In this document: one piece after another, positions 1 through 14,800 of the stretch
How the letters are laid out: the number at the start of each line of letters is the position of its first letter
Position numbering within the stretch: the first letter of the stretch is position 1
Source of the DNA: Dipetalonema caudispina
Taxonomy: Eukaryota > Nematoda > Chromadorea > Rhabditida > Onchocercidae
NCBI GenBank assembly: GCA_013365325.1
Contig: JABVXV010000259.1
Location: 26,226-90,225 of the forward strand
DNA length: 64,000 nt
Direction of reading: 5' to 3'
The notes under the pieces: generated by a model
Databases searched by the model: none
Told to the model about the DNA's origin: nothing
Seen by the model: the letters and a program-made list of their open reading frames with translations, nothing else
Made by a program: the position numbers and the translations under genes

Positions 1-333
1 CATAACAATATTTCTCCTAAAACATAACAGTATTTCTCTTCCGGACAAACATAGCATAATTAATTTACTGAACACACTGACCGGTGACTAGAACAGGTTT
101 CACCTTTCCGAAGTGTTACTAGTCACCAAAAGCAAAACTGATTGATAACAGCACTGGAATACGTATTAGTTATTTTGCTAAATGTAGTGACAAGCTGAAC
201 GCCCATAAAGGACATGCGTCTTGACACCAAAATAGGATAAAACGAAGCAATTCTTTTTAAAAATATTCAGTTACAGCGAGTTAGCAATATCATGAAAACT
301 TCAATTGAATTTTAAATCCGGAAAACATGAAAC

Positions 334-2222
<1,889 letters not shown>

Positions 2223-2309
2223 TTCCGAATACCCCAGGCAACAGATATACCTTTTTGGACTCAGTTGCTATATCACCGCTGGTATGCTGAGAAATGATGC
2301 TGAACTTTC

Positions 2310-2316
2310 CTGAAAA
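2310..2316 (-). promoter_or_regulatory. Probable trans-splice acceptor of the Arp3 gene
   Basis: On the minus strand a TTTTCAG stands about 90 bases upstream of the Arp3 ATG, with no intervening ATG. This matches the nematode spliced-leader acceptor consensus. A cis 5' UTR intron is the alternative. Confidence 0.5.
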
Positions 2317-3669
2317 TATTAGTTTAATTTTTTATTCCTCTTTCAAAGAAAAATCTTAGTGTACACAAATAGCACAACCTGGTTCGAGATTGTTGCATAA
2401 GTAGGAAATATTCACTTACAGTTTAATCCGAGCAAAAGTTCTGTGAATTCCAAACTTTTACAGCTTAAATTTAGAAATTTTTTTGACCGAAATTTCTCTC
2501 CTATTTCAGATCTCAAGGGCAAACTCCCTCCATTTCAAATATGTTAAAAATTTTTTCATAATTTTAAATTAAAAAAAAGATCTCCCTTCATTACAAATTT
2601 CAAAGAAAATCTACTGTAATTGCAAACTGAAATGATTTCCTTGCAATTCCAAGTGTTTGTACAAATTTCTATTCCAGTAATTAGAAGTTCCGGGAAAAAA
2701 ATCTTTGTAAACATATGTTTCGAAGGCAAAATTAAACACGATTTTTTTTTTCTCAAGAAATGATAGTATTTATTGCAAAGAAAATTATCGACAACAACAC
2801 ATAAAAGTACTGATCTGACTATACCGCTAGCCTACGACCATTAGAGCAGATCAGTATCACTATAACTGAGATATGATAAGCGAAGAAGGTAAGGATGACT
2901 ATAACTGGTTCAGAAAAACTAAGCATAAAGCAATAAGCAAAAAAGAAAATGAATGTTAGAAATAAGTTCTCAATTATATAAGACAGCATTTAACCGAATA
3001 GTATGTAAGCAATATATGTAATTACTGTGTATGAGAAGTAACTAAGGATGGAAAACAAAATGAGTAACTTTATAGATGAGGAAGTAAAAAAAGCGAGTAA
3101 ATGACATTGCTCACTAAAGAATTAGTTCTTTCTTCCTTTTTTGATACTAGAAAGATGATTTACACAAGTAAGAATGAAGTTTTGGAATGAACTATCATTT
3201 TAAACATTTCCTGTTCGCTTCAGTTGTATAATTAGTGAAGTTATTAAATGGGAATTTAAATATATTGGTAAATAAGCTAATGGATGGTCAGGTAATGATG
3301 GATGCTACTTAAAAAATAAGTGAACCAACAATTATGCGATTGAAGTCTAAGAGATACAATAGTTCGCGAAAGTACATCTTAACATCTCATGACGAACGAT
3401 CAGGCATATCACTCAAATTAACTAATAAATTAGTAGTTCGAAATTTTCAGTCACACAAGTTACTTCATTTCCTTTTCAAATCGAAAATCAGAATCAGTAA
3501 ATTTAATCGAAATTTAATCAAGCTGATGAATAAATGAACGGACGAATAAGTTAAAGGATATATCTCTAATAACTTTTTTAACTAACCTTAAACAATTATA
3601 ATTGTTAAAATGGCAAACTGAAGAAAAAAAAGGATGAATGGCAGTGAAAATTGCAGTACACAGATATTT

Positions 3670-3673
<4 letters not shown>

Positions 3674-3736
<63 letters not shown>
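3674..3736. repeat. (TA)n microsatellite
   Basis: About 63 bases of uninterrupted TA dinucleotides. Confidence 0.97.
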
Positions 3737-3737
<1 letters not shown>

Positions 3738-6496
3738 CGTAAACGGTTAAATCTAAGTACTTCTAATACTTATAATGAAGCTTGCACACAAATTCAATCA
3801 TTTAAATTAATAAAATATTTTCGGTAACAGTAATGGAATATGTCGGAAGAAGGAACAACGTCATCCTTATCTTAACAACAACTGTGGCCATTTCTAGAAT
3901 TACTAATAAGCACTCAATCAAGTGAGAATACAAGATGAGAGATATAGAGAAAAATGATGAATAACTTATGCTTTTCAAATTGTTAACAGATCAATGATGG
4001 GCTATATCTATTTGATTCACACTGCACAATGTGCTAATATTATTCATAGTACTGTTTGGTAACAACTTTTGATTACTCCATTCTCTGCTAATCTAATGAT
4101 CAACTATTTTTGCTAATTTTTGATCTCTAACCCCGTAGCATCGAGATGTAAATCCACCGCAATACCGCGGAAAAACATCATTAGCAAGAGGATATTGAGA
4201 AAAAAAAAGTGTCAAAATGATGACTAGTCACTTTTCACATGAAGCAACTTTATTTTATAGAGTATTCATGGCCCATTTAGTGTCTCGTTAAAATTAATCC
4301 ATTAACCCAAACAATTTCATTTTATTACAATCAATGATTGAACGGATAATTGTGATAGTCAAAAGAAGGAAAGATTGATAAGAAAGTATTGAATTGTGAT
4401 AGTACTGTAATAGAGATTATATTGCTTTATATAGAATGGTATGTGCTAAATTAATGTGTATCGATGAATTTTACAATGAATAATAATTAAATGAAAATGA
4501 TTTAATTTAATAATTTAATCTAATATATTATAGTTATTATTTAATCTTATAATTAATACAGTTCTATATTTTTCAATATTAAATATCGTTTAAATATTAA
4601 ATATCGTTTCATATGATTACAATAATCCAATAATTGTTATATGTTCGTGCAGAATGATATGAAAGCATGAATTAATTAATTTCTGCTTAGAAAAGGCAAA
4701 AAATTGTAAGTTTAAGCAAAAGTCAAAAACATTCACTCGAAGTTAACTGACCCTTAACCCGATTATGATGATGATAGGTTTGTTATAAGCTATTATCTTG
4801 ATAAGTAAACTTTGTAATATTTGATTAGTAGTAAAAGATGATCGATACGATATAAATATTTTGCTATAATATTTTGAATTGAGCCATCATTTTGTCAATT
4901 GGTATAAATCAATGAAGTAAACTTATTTCTTTTAAAAGTATTCATTGAATTTTTAATCGTTTTTTGCTTTATTTTTTGTAAATTTCCGTAATTGTTTGAT
5001 TTTAATAATTTTAATTGGTTAAAATTATTTATAAAATGGCGATAGATAATAATAATGTTAACAGTAATAATTAATGATTTAGTTGCGACAATGTAATTAC
5101 TCATTGCAATATTGATAATTTTGGAAAAAATATATGACGACATATAGACTAATAATGGCAAAATTTGTGGATGACAATTCTGTTGCAAAGAAAAAAACCA
5201 CAATGAAGTTCAGAAATCCTGCTCCAAAATATAAGATATACCGCACAAACGACAAAAAAAAAAATAAAAAAAAAGTCATTAATTCTTAGATGCACAACTA
5301 AGATCTCAGCAAGTATCGAAATTTTGATTTGAAACACCCATTTGATCTTATAAATGATGTTTAATTGCAAATAATGACAAGCATTAATTAATTTAATCGA
5401 TTAAAGTGATTGTAAGATAAATTTCATTATAATTTGATGTTCAAAAAAAACTTTTTTTTCATTTTTTTTTTTCATTAATTTAATGAAACTAAAACTTTCT
5501 ACAGATGCAATTTTCTTTTTTTTATGGATCTATCATTTGCTAATTAAAAACAAATTATCATTCAGCGGCCTTAGTGATGTCATTTTTGTACTTCGTTCTT
5601 GAATTACCATTAGAACTTATTCATCATTATTTGTTACAGATAATTTCAAAATATATGCAAAAATTTTTAAATACATTTTTGCATGATACATACAACAAAT
5701 GACTTGAACTGAAATGAAATTTAATTCAAATTGAAAGATTTTTGCGAAAAGGAAGAAAAATGAGAAGTTCGATAAGAAGAAATAAACTGAAATAAGGATA
5801 GAGAAGTGCAAATATCAATTATTATTACCGTACTATCAAATTTCTCGTTAAGTCATTTTAGTGTTTCTCTACTCAAATCCTAAATCTGAATAGAACTGAA
5901 TTCTGATATTATTATTTAAGAATGTCTGGAATAGTTCGGAAGTTAATCAAGGATTTTAATATCATTGAAATATTCTTTAATTTAACCGTATGATAGTACC
6001 GAAGAAGATTTCCTTCTACAATTGCTTCAATATTGTTCAATTTATTCTGATGACTTTCAAATTCTTTTAATAATTTGCAATGGATATTTGCAAACCATCG
6101 GAATATCATTTTCCAAAGCTAATCCATTATAATCATAGCTGTTAATCGATTGTTGTTATCATGATATCAACCTGACAATCACTTATCCGTGGTATTTGAA
6201 TCGTTAACTTTTGATATTAAGGCTCGAAATAATCAAACTTATTTTATAACTTAGTAGTCGGTAAAGGAAATGTCGAAAAAGTTCAATATCATGATTTTCT
6301 ATTGCAAGAATTTGTGTTACGAGAGTAGCATAGCATTTGCTTATTTTATCATTTTTATTTATGCATTCCGATGTTAAGTCTCCTCAGTATCATAGATTAA
6401 AGCAGGCCTTTACATCATCTAGGCTTGTGGGAAATTGAATATTTATTATACTCCTTTACCCTCAAAAGGAAAAAATGAAAATTTATAGAAGTTCTA

Positions 6497-6504
6497 TGAC
6501 GTCA
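6497..6504. promoter_or_regulatory. Perfect CRE octamer TGACGTCA
   Basis: A full palindromic cAMP-response element lies 175 bases upstream of the amidating lyase ATG. CREB/ATF-type bZIP proteins bind this octamer. Function here is inferred. With the strong AT bias of this DNA, a chance copy within 200 bases of a given start is unlikely but possible. Confidence 0.45.
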
Positions 6505-6678
6505 AGAAATAGCACTCTGCTTAATGGCAACAAACACATCCTGTGGCCAAGCAAATCGATTTCTCTTAACCGATCTTTTGGCTCACTCCGCCCATATTAC
6601 TACACTCAAACTCTAATCTTATCTGAAGCAAACCTTAAGCTATCAGTCAACTCTTTCTGAAATCTATAAGATGCAGTC

Positions 6679-9600
6679 ATGACTTGGACAATGATAACAA
6701 TGCGAAATCATCACTTCTATAGTGGTTATTTGCACCTATTTTTCGTCATGGTACTAACCATCGATCAAACTATTCAAGAAACAGCTTTTGATTATAATTA
6801 TAATTATAAGAATATTTATGGCGGAAATGGGAAATTCAGTGATGATAATGATAATAACGATGGTGACATTATTGATGATGATAATCGAAACATTGCTCCA
6901 TTTCAATATTATGAAGATTTGGATTATACAAATGACAAGGTTTTAATTTGTAATTAATAATGAATTAAGCTTTTTTGTTGTTCTCTTCTTTCATTCATTT
7001 ATTGCTCAGTAAATTTTTATGTTTTTAATACTTTTTTTATTCATTTATCATTCGACATATCAATTATTGTCAATTCTTTCTCAGTAAATTAGTCATTTTT
7101 ATCTTATAATATAATGTAATTCTATATAAAATGTCAATTTTCAGTTAAAATTTGTTCATTTATTTATTTTTTAGTGAAAAAATTTATCCATTTATTCATT
7201 TAAATATTAACAATCTTTGATTGAATATCCTCGTTTTCTTTACCTTCAATGTAGAATTTTAGGACATTACATAGATTTTCTTCATTAGTTCCGTTAAATA
7301 TTAGTTAATCTTTTTAAAAATTCAGGCTTATATTTTACCGGTCTCAAAACCAATTGGACAAGTGACAGGGCTTGGCATTAATTCACAAGGATATCTTATA
7401 GCCTTTCACAGAGCTGATCGAGTTTGGAATCAATGGTATGACAATGTTTTTTGCTTAGTCCGAAAAAAAAAAGTTCAAATTCCAAAAGTTGCTTTTAATT
7501 GTTAAAAATATTGCAAACGGAATTTTAATATATTATTCTTACATCTACATAGTATGAATTTGTTTTTGTAAAATCTATGGACAAAGTTTTGCCCAAAAAA
7601 AAAAAAAAAAATCTTAGGTAATATCTGATGAATTTCTTATGAATCTTATATGAAGCATTTTAAACAATAAGAATAAAATTTACACTTCGTAAATTGAATA
7701 AATTGGATAGAAATCAAGCACTATTAATCTTAATTTTAAATTCACTCTTTAATTACGTTATGTTTATTCTAGTGAAATAAAATGGATTGGTTCAGAGAAA
7801 ACATCTGTCTGACAAGTAGAATTCAAATTTATTTAATGAATGGAATTAAAATACCATCATTTTACGTAATCATATAAATCCTTTCAATTTTTTCTTCTTG
7901 AAAGACCTTTCGATTTTTGCTATATAGCTGATAAATTTCCGAATTTTCGTTATTTAGTTTATACATTTTTAGATTTTATTTGAAATCCATGCTTTTACAT
8001 TTTTCTCTCTTAACAAAGGAAATATTAGAAACCACTAATTGGGGTTTTTTTTTCTGAGAAAGAAGTTTTCATAGTCGTGACAATTAAATAAAAAATTTTG
8101 TAGTTAAAAGAAAAGAAAATAATTAATTTGATTAATGATGATAGCATTTTGATTTCAGTATGGGACTACCGAGTGTTAGCATTTCTGGGAGTTTCTGATA
8201 TTGAGTAGATAAAATGTTGTCATTCGCTGATTAATAACTAGTTAATCCTTTTCAAATTTTCGATGATATAACAAAATGATTAAATAAATCATTTGTATAA
8301 ATTGGATTAATAAGCCTCTTCCAAGAAGCCTTTCAAACAATTGCATCAGCTTCATTTAACAGCTGGTCCTCTTAACTGATGGATGAATATACCTTATTGA
8401 ATAATTAGATTGTGCTATATATATAGGATTTCTGAATTTAAGAAAAAAATTTTTATTTCGAATTTTCTTCAAAAATTTGAAGGCAGAATAACTGATATAA
8501 AAAATGATTAGATATTTGATTTCTAATAAGCTGATTACTGCAATTGTCTAATTAGCATGTAGTTAACTATTTCAAACAAAAATCATCGATAAAATTTTTG
8601 ATTATATTATACATCAATATCTATTTATTAAATTGTATGCTTATTTGCTATTTCCATTTAAAAAAATAAAAGTTGATGAAAAAAATCGAAAAATAATCAA
8701 GTATGTGTTGAATTGATGTAAATTTGCTTAAGTAAGTAATTTGCTAAGTGTTACTATCATTTTTGCTATTTAATTAAATTAACGCAAAGTTAAGATTTTG
8801 CTTCTTTAATCATCTGCAAAATTTTCCAATTATAATTTTGTAGCTAAGCATTGCGAAGAAATGAATTGCTACATATAATCAATAATTTTTGTGATTTTGA
8901 TTAATAATTTTTAAATTGATGACTAATAATTCGCGTAATAATGATTTTATCACAATGATGATTTTTGTCTTAGGTAACGTAATATGTGAATTATAGGTTA
9001 TAATCAAAGCTTTAGGATTAATGGATGATCATTTACAACTGTTCATTCAAGTAAAATTTGACATAAAATATTCGATCATTTTGTATCCTCACAACGAAAT
9101 TACGAGTTTTATTTTCCACTATAAAACGATGAATTTTAGGTCATTTGATAAATACAACAAATTCAATGCAAGTCTTGGTCCAATAAAAAATGCGACTATC
9201 TATAAGATCGATCCACGTTCTGGCATAGTTATAGAGGAATTTGGCCAAGGCATCTTTTATATGCCACATGGGCTAACTGTGGATAGCAATGATAATATTT
9301 GGGTGACAGACGTTGGATTACATCAGGTAAGATTAATGTGAATCATCAAATTTTGCAGAAATTTTGGAAAATTAATTTACATTTTCCAGTTTGATATGTA
9401 ATTTTTTGAGTTAGTTTGTTTATTAGTTTAATGGTGAAATTTCAAGGTATATCTTACAAGAAACAATTTTTGATGCTTAGCTTAGCTTTCCGTTATTTAA
9501 AAGATTACTTCAGGTATTCAAATATGACAAGAATTTCAAATTATTGATGAAACTGGGCGAACATCTGCAACCAGGCTCTGATAAGAAGCATTTTTGTAAA

Positions 9601-11834
9601 CCGACCGATGTAGCGGTTGCCAATAATGGACATTTTTTTGTGGCTGACGGTTACTGCAATAGTAGAATCATGAAATTTGATGAAAATGGCAAATTTTTAA
9701 CAGAATTTGGTCATTCGAATGGTTCGTTTCTTAACTTTCGGTATTAACAATCAGCTGAATTCAGTGAAATGCTAATAAATTTATGGTGGTTTAATTAGCA
9801 GAAATAATTAAGCAATACAGTATGTATACATTGAATGAATAGTAAAACATAGTAAAAAAATTAAGCTTTAAAAAATAGTTAATTTTAAAATTTCAAAGTT
9901 ATTAAAGCATTCGAGAAACATTATTAGTCGTTGTTGGAATTATATTGTATCCTACTCAATTTATCAAATTTTTCATCGATAGATAGTTCTAAAAGTTATG
10001 GAAATAACTAAAATGTAAGATTTGTTATCTTGCAAACAGATTTTTTAACTTAAACAAGTTGTACTATTTCTGTCATTTACTTCATCAAATATCTTACTTG
10101 TCATTACGATAAACAAAACTTTATGATATGTCGTAGAAAGGAGAATTATGGAATAAAGTGCAATGTACCGAGTTATTACTCTTAGTTAACGATCATCAAA
10201 ATTGCTCAAGCTGCTTGTAATAGGAATTCGTTAAGATTTTATGATTGTCAAATAGGATTGCAATTATCGTTTCCGTATCGGTTACAGAAGTTCTAATATC
10301 AATATTTTCGTAATATCTTCAAAATATACGTTATGCTTCAATATGCATGAAAAATAAAAGTGAAATGGAAACATCAAATATTAAAATTCCTTAATTTCAA
10401 TGTTGATATTAGCAAAATATTCGAATAAGAACCATAAAAAAGCCTTGTAAACAAAAAAAAATGAAGAAAAAAATTGAAAAAATGTTCGAAAATTTGCGAA
10501 ATCATTCATTTCCTTCTTTTTTTATTGTCACATATGAAATTAATTATTTCAACTAAACCAATGCCATATTTTGACTATGAATAATAACCAAATAATATAA
10601 TTATTTTAATAAAATTTACTAAAACAGTGATTGGAAAGTACTATTAAAAGGAAATTATAGCGAGCAATGCTATTATTAAATTTCAAAATAATTTCTGTCG
10701 TTGTTTATTTTTTTGTGGATTTGAAATGTCAATAAAGCGAATTGTTAAAAGTGAGCAATGAAAATGGAATACAAATCAAATTTTGGTCTAAATTCTTTTA
10801 CGATAATTTGCACTAATTATTTCAGGTTTAGGTGAAGCAATCGGTAGCCAATTTTCGGTACCCCATTCGATAACCCTTATTGAGGATTTAAATTTGATTT
10901 GCGTGGCGGATCGTGAAAATGAACGGATCCAGTGCTTCAGTGCTGGCATTGCCGATGAACAACGAGCTTTACCAACCGGAATGTTAATCACTAAAGCGGT
11001 AAATGTTGGTCGAATTTATGCAATTCGTGAAAAAAGTAAGTGATCGACTTTTTTCTTTTTCACTCCATTCTATTCATCTTTTACTCACGAAATCATATAT
11101 TTATGATCTCAGAAAAAATCTTAAAAAGTTTTAAAGTTTGATCTTTTCGTTGATAGTTCAAATTAATATATTGAAAAAAGAATAGCATATTTTCTAAAGA
11201 TATGTTATTCAAAGATATTCAATTATTTATTTCCGAATATCAACTATTATCGGAATGTTTGATATGACTGTATATCATAATATATCGTATAATCATAAAG
11301 TGATACAGTAAGTACCATATCAGTATAACGTGATCAGTACTATATCATTATGACATTGGTATATCAAGTATTATATCATTGTAATGTGTATTAAATCATT
11401 ATGGTATATGATAAATTAAGTTATTAATTATTATAAAACGAAACATCAATAATTAAGATAACCAAAATCTTGAAATTTAATAAATTATTCGATATTTAGA
11501 ACACTATTTGGTGGGTGTTACCGAATCAGACGGTGAAGGCATTGAACCACAATTATTTGTGATGGATATGAATAATGGCAAAGCGAGTACTTTCATAAAG
11601 GTAATTTTCGAAATGAATTTTTTTGAAATTTAATCGAAAAATTGGATAGCTTTGTTTTTGAAAAGTTTTATTGAAAGGAAAAATAAGTTTTATTATTCAA
11701 TTTCTTTTTTTTTTTTTTTTTTGTTTTAGGGAATCGAAAACGCTCATTGTTTAACAATTTCGGATGATGGCATAGTTTATGTTGGCCAAACTGGGCCGAA
11801 GCAAATCGTCCAAATTTCGCTACTCGATCAGTAA
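6679..11834 (+). CDS. pgal-1: Peptidyl-alpha-hydroxyglycine alpha-amidating lyase (PAL)
   Basis: PAL performs the second step of peptide C-terminal amidation in the secretory pathway, cleaving hydroxyglycine-extended peptides to the amide plus glyoxylate. Seven exons stay in phase: 6679-6939, 7326-7435, 9140-9326, 9514-9721, 10826-11035, 11500-11600 and 11730-11834, giving 393 residues. A hydrophobic stretch near residues 17-30 suits a signal sequence. An Asn/Asp-rich low-complexity linker follows, then an NHL-type beta-propeller. By analogy with the rat enzyme, I see the active-site Arg (FHRADRVW, R116), the zinc histidines (MPHGLTVD H167, VPHSITL H269, NAHCLTIS H365) and the catalytic Tyr in DGYCNSR (Y233). 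The two disulfides are C214-C234 and C281-C292. No hydroxylating (PHM) domain is attached, as in the separate C. elegans lyase gene. A possible polyadenylation signal AATAAA is at 11925. Confidence 0.95.
11295..11412. repeat. Degenerate ATATCATTATG-type tandem repeat in PAL intron
   Basis: The intron before the sixth PAL exon contains repeated imperfect copies of a TATATCATTATG-like motif separated by 20-45 bases. It is non-coding. Confidence 0.5.
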
Positions 11835-14800
11835 TGAATGTTGAAATCGGAATTCGATACTGAAACTAAAAATGAGCTTTTCGTATAAAAATTTAAATTC
11901 CTATTTATTCTTTCTCTTTCAGTTAATAAATATATGAAAAGTAAGCAGGTGATGGAATACGTACAAATGGAAATTAATTTTCTTCTTCTGTGACCGAAGT
12001 TTATATGTTTCAGTGCAACAAAAACAAAATAAAAAAAAAAGGAAGAAAAAATTCATTTAATTCAACGGCAATGACGAGAAGTTCAAAACTCGATAGTCAA
12101 ATTCAAATTTACAATTTCGAATAAAACCGTGCAAAATTAAGTAAAATTAAGAAAAATGATTAGTAATGCAATGGTTATTTGTTTAATTTTTGCAATTACC
12201 AATTCATTTTTGATTAATAACTTTTCATTTAAACAAAATGAAGATATGAATACTGATATACGAAATGAATCAATATATCACTGCTTATCACTTAGCAATT
12301 AACACAGTTCACGTTATAAACTGATACCTAAAGAATTCATCATATTTTTTGTTTCTGTGATTATTTAATTAAAGTTATACTCAACTTTAAGTAACCAAAA
12401 TTTTTCTAAACAAAATTACAAAATTCCTGTTACTCAAATTAAAATTCAACTATTGCTGCATAAGAAAACGTAAAATATCCAGACGTTAAATTTCATTTAA
12501 AGGTCAATCAAAGTTCTTTGACTAAATTTTTTTTTTTTTTTTGAAAAAAATTATGAGCAATTTCTTGACAACATTCTAAGTTAACTAAACTAAAATTCCA
12601 TTACCGTAATTTACGAAAACGTAAATTATTATGGCATTCAGTGATCGATCAAAATTTATAATAATGACAAACGAGTCTATGAGCAAGTTTAAAATGATGT
12701 TTTTAAATGAATTACGTTAAACGTAAAAACTGTAATCACAAATCTTTCGACTTCTTTTTTTTTTGTTTTATTGAAAATTTTTATAATCATATTTACTATT
12801 TTATTTCAAAACAACGTCTTAAATAATTTGAAAAGCAAAAATTTGACAATACGCAAATTATGTTTTTCATTTTATTATTGTAATTCCATTTTTTGATCCA
12901 TCTGAAAAATTTTAAAATTAAATTTATTAATACAATTTATGTAAATTTCTATATAAAAGCAGAATTTCGAATTTATGAGATTCCATTACCTTTACCATCC
13001 ATTAAAATACTTAGATAAAGTAAATTTTTGCTCGAAGAATGAATACTAATTGTTAGATATTTAGCAGAGATGATTAGAACAAACGAACGAAAGGAATGAA
13101 ATTTGTGAGTGAAAGAAAAGAGTAAATATGTATATATCGATAGATAAGATTATTTGAAAAGTTTTTCGTCAAATAATTTACCTAAAAAAAAAAATTATTT
13201 ACAGCAAATTAACTAGCAATCTTCTTGGGATTAATTAATAAGTCGAATCATTCGATAGCTAATTTTTGTTTTTTTACACCTTACTTTGTTAAAACTTAAA
13301 TGATATGAACTGAAACGGTAAACAAAGGATTAATTAACTATGTTGACATGTAAATGGCTAAGTAAATTAGTAAACAAAGAGTAAGCCAAGCTAGTTGTGC
13401 TGAAATTTTAATCGTGAAATAAAGTGGTAAACAACGATTAACACACCCTACTGATAAAAATAGGTACGATAAATTATAATTTGAAATTTCGATGTCGTCA
13501 GATGTGATCAAGTTTTTTCATTTCATAAGGCTCATAACCTATTTCGTGTTTCATTTTAACTAAATGGTGAAATTTTGCCAGAGTCTTGTTTTAATTTGGC
13601 TTTCTATTTTCTTGACTACTTTGGGGTTATCTGGAAATCTTCGAAAATTTTACTTGAACATCACTTGATGCAGTACTTAACCCTTAAATAATTAATTACT
13701 TTAATAATTTAGGATTGATAAACGTATGAAATAAAAATGAGTGACAAATGAATGAAACTTAAATATTCTTATTGCAAATAATTTTTTTAATTCCCTGACA
13801 CTGTTTATATTAGAAATCATTTGATCATCAATTCACTTCTGCAATTTGTTTATTAGTTTTTTTTTTCTTCCTCTTTGTTGTATTTTCCCTTCTCTTTCAG
13901 AAATCAAAATATCAAATGGGGTGCCGTAATTAATAGACTAGATTAATTATTCAAAAAAAGTAACATCTGAAGAAAAAGCATGAAAAAAAAACATTCTTTG
14001 GTAGATATAAAACAAGTTTTTTAAATTAATTAGGCCTTGAAATAATTGACAGTTAGTTGTAGAGAATCATTTCTAAATTATTAGAACACAATTCAGTTTC
14101 AATCTCATTCGGAAAAATTATTTTCAATTATTTGCTATAATTAAAATTGAAGGAAATTTTAATTGTTTAAAAGCTATTATCTCTATATATCAAAATAAAT
14201 TTTATAAAAGTCAAAAAAAAAGTTTTTTCGTGGAAAAAATGAAGGAAAAATTATGTTAATAAAATATTATTAATATTTGCAACAATTGAGAAAAAGCATA
14301 TTTTTAAAGGAAAAACCAAAAATTTTCGATGTTTTCTGAATGGTTTTTAACCTTTCAAAAGAAAAAAAAATTTGCAATTTATTTTGCATAATCAAAGAAA
14401 AAGAAACTTTTGTGTGAGCTTTTTTTTTTTTTCTTAAAAGGGACGTAATATTTCAATATTATTCAATAAAAACGTAAAGCAAAAAGCTTTTCATATGAAA
14501 TAAAAGGTTTGAAATTCCATGTTTTTTCCTTCTTTCTTTCTTTCCAAAAAGGCCTATATTGTTAGCTTTAGGCAAACATACCTGTCTTACATTTTCATCC
14601 AGTAATATTTGTATAAGGATGGAAAATTGAATGAAAAGAGATTGATAGATTATATTTCAGGTTTTTCCAACAAAACTTACCAACCGATTTGCAGGGAACG
14701 GAAATTGGCCTACAAATTGCAATGCCTATTGTTATTTGTATAAAGCACAAATACCTACAATGTCAGCTTAAACTTAAACAAACATATCCTGCCCACATTT

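Larger units (their letters stand above)
2317..6678. other. Divergent intergenic region between Arp3 and amidating lyase
   Basis: About 4.4 kb of AT-rich DNA between two divergently transcribed genes. Short open frames on both strands (for example 3334-3537 plus, 5912-6109 minus) show no family motif and no consistent splice context, so I treat them as chance. The region holds a TA microsatellite and, near its right end, a CRE octamer. The last 200 bases are visibly less AT-rich, which suits a promoter or 5' UTR. Confidence 0.6.
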
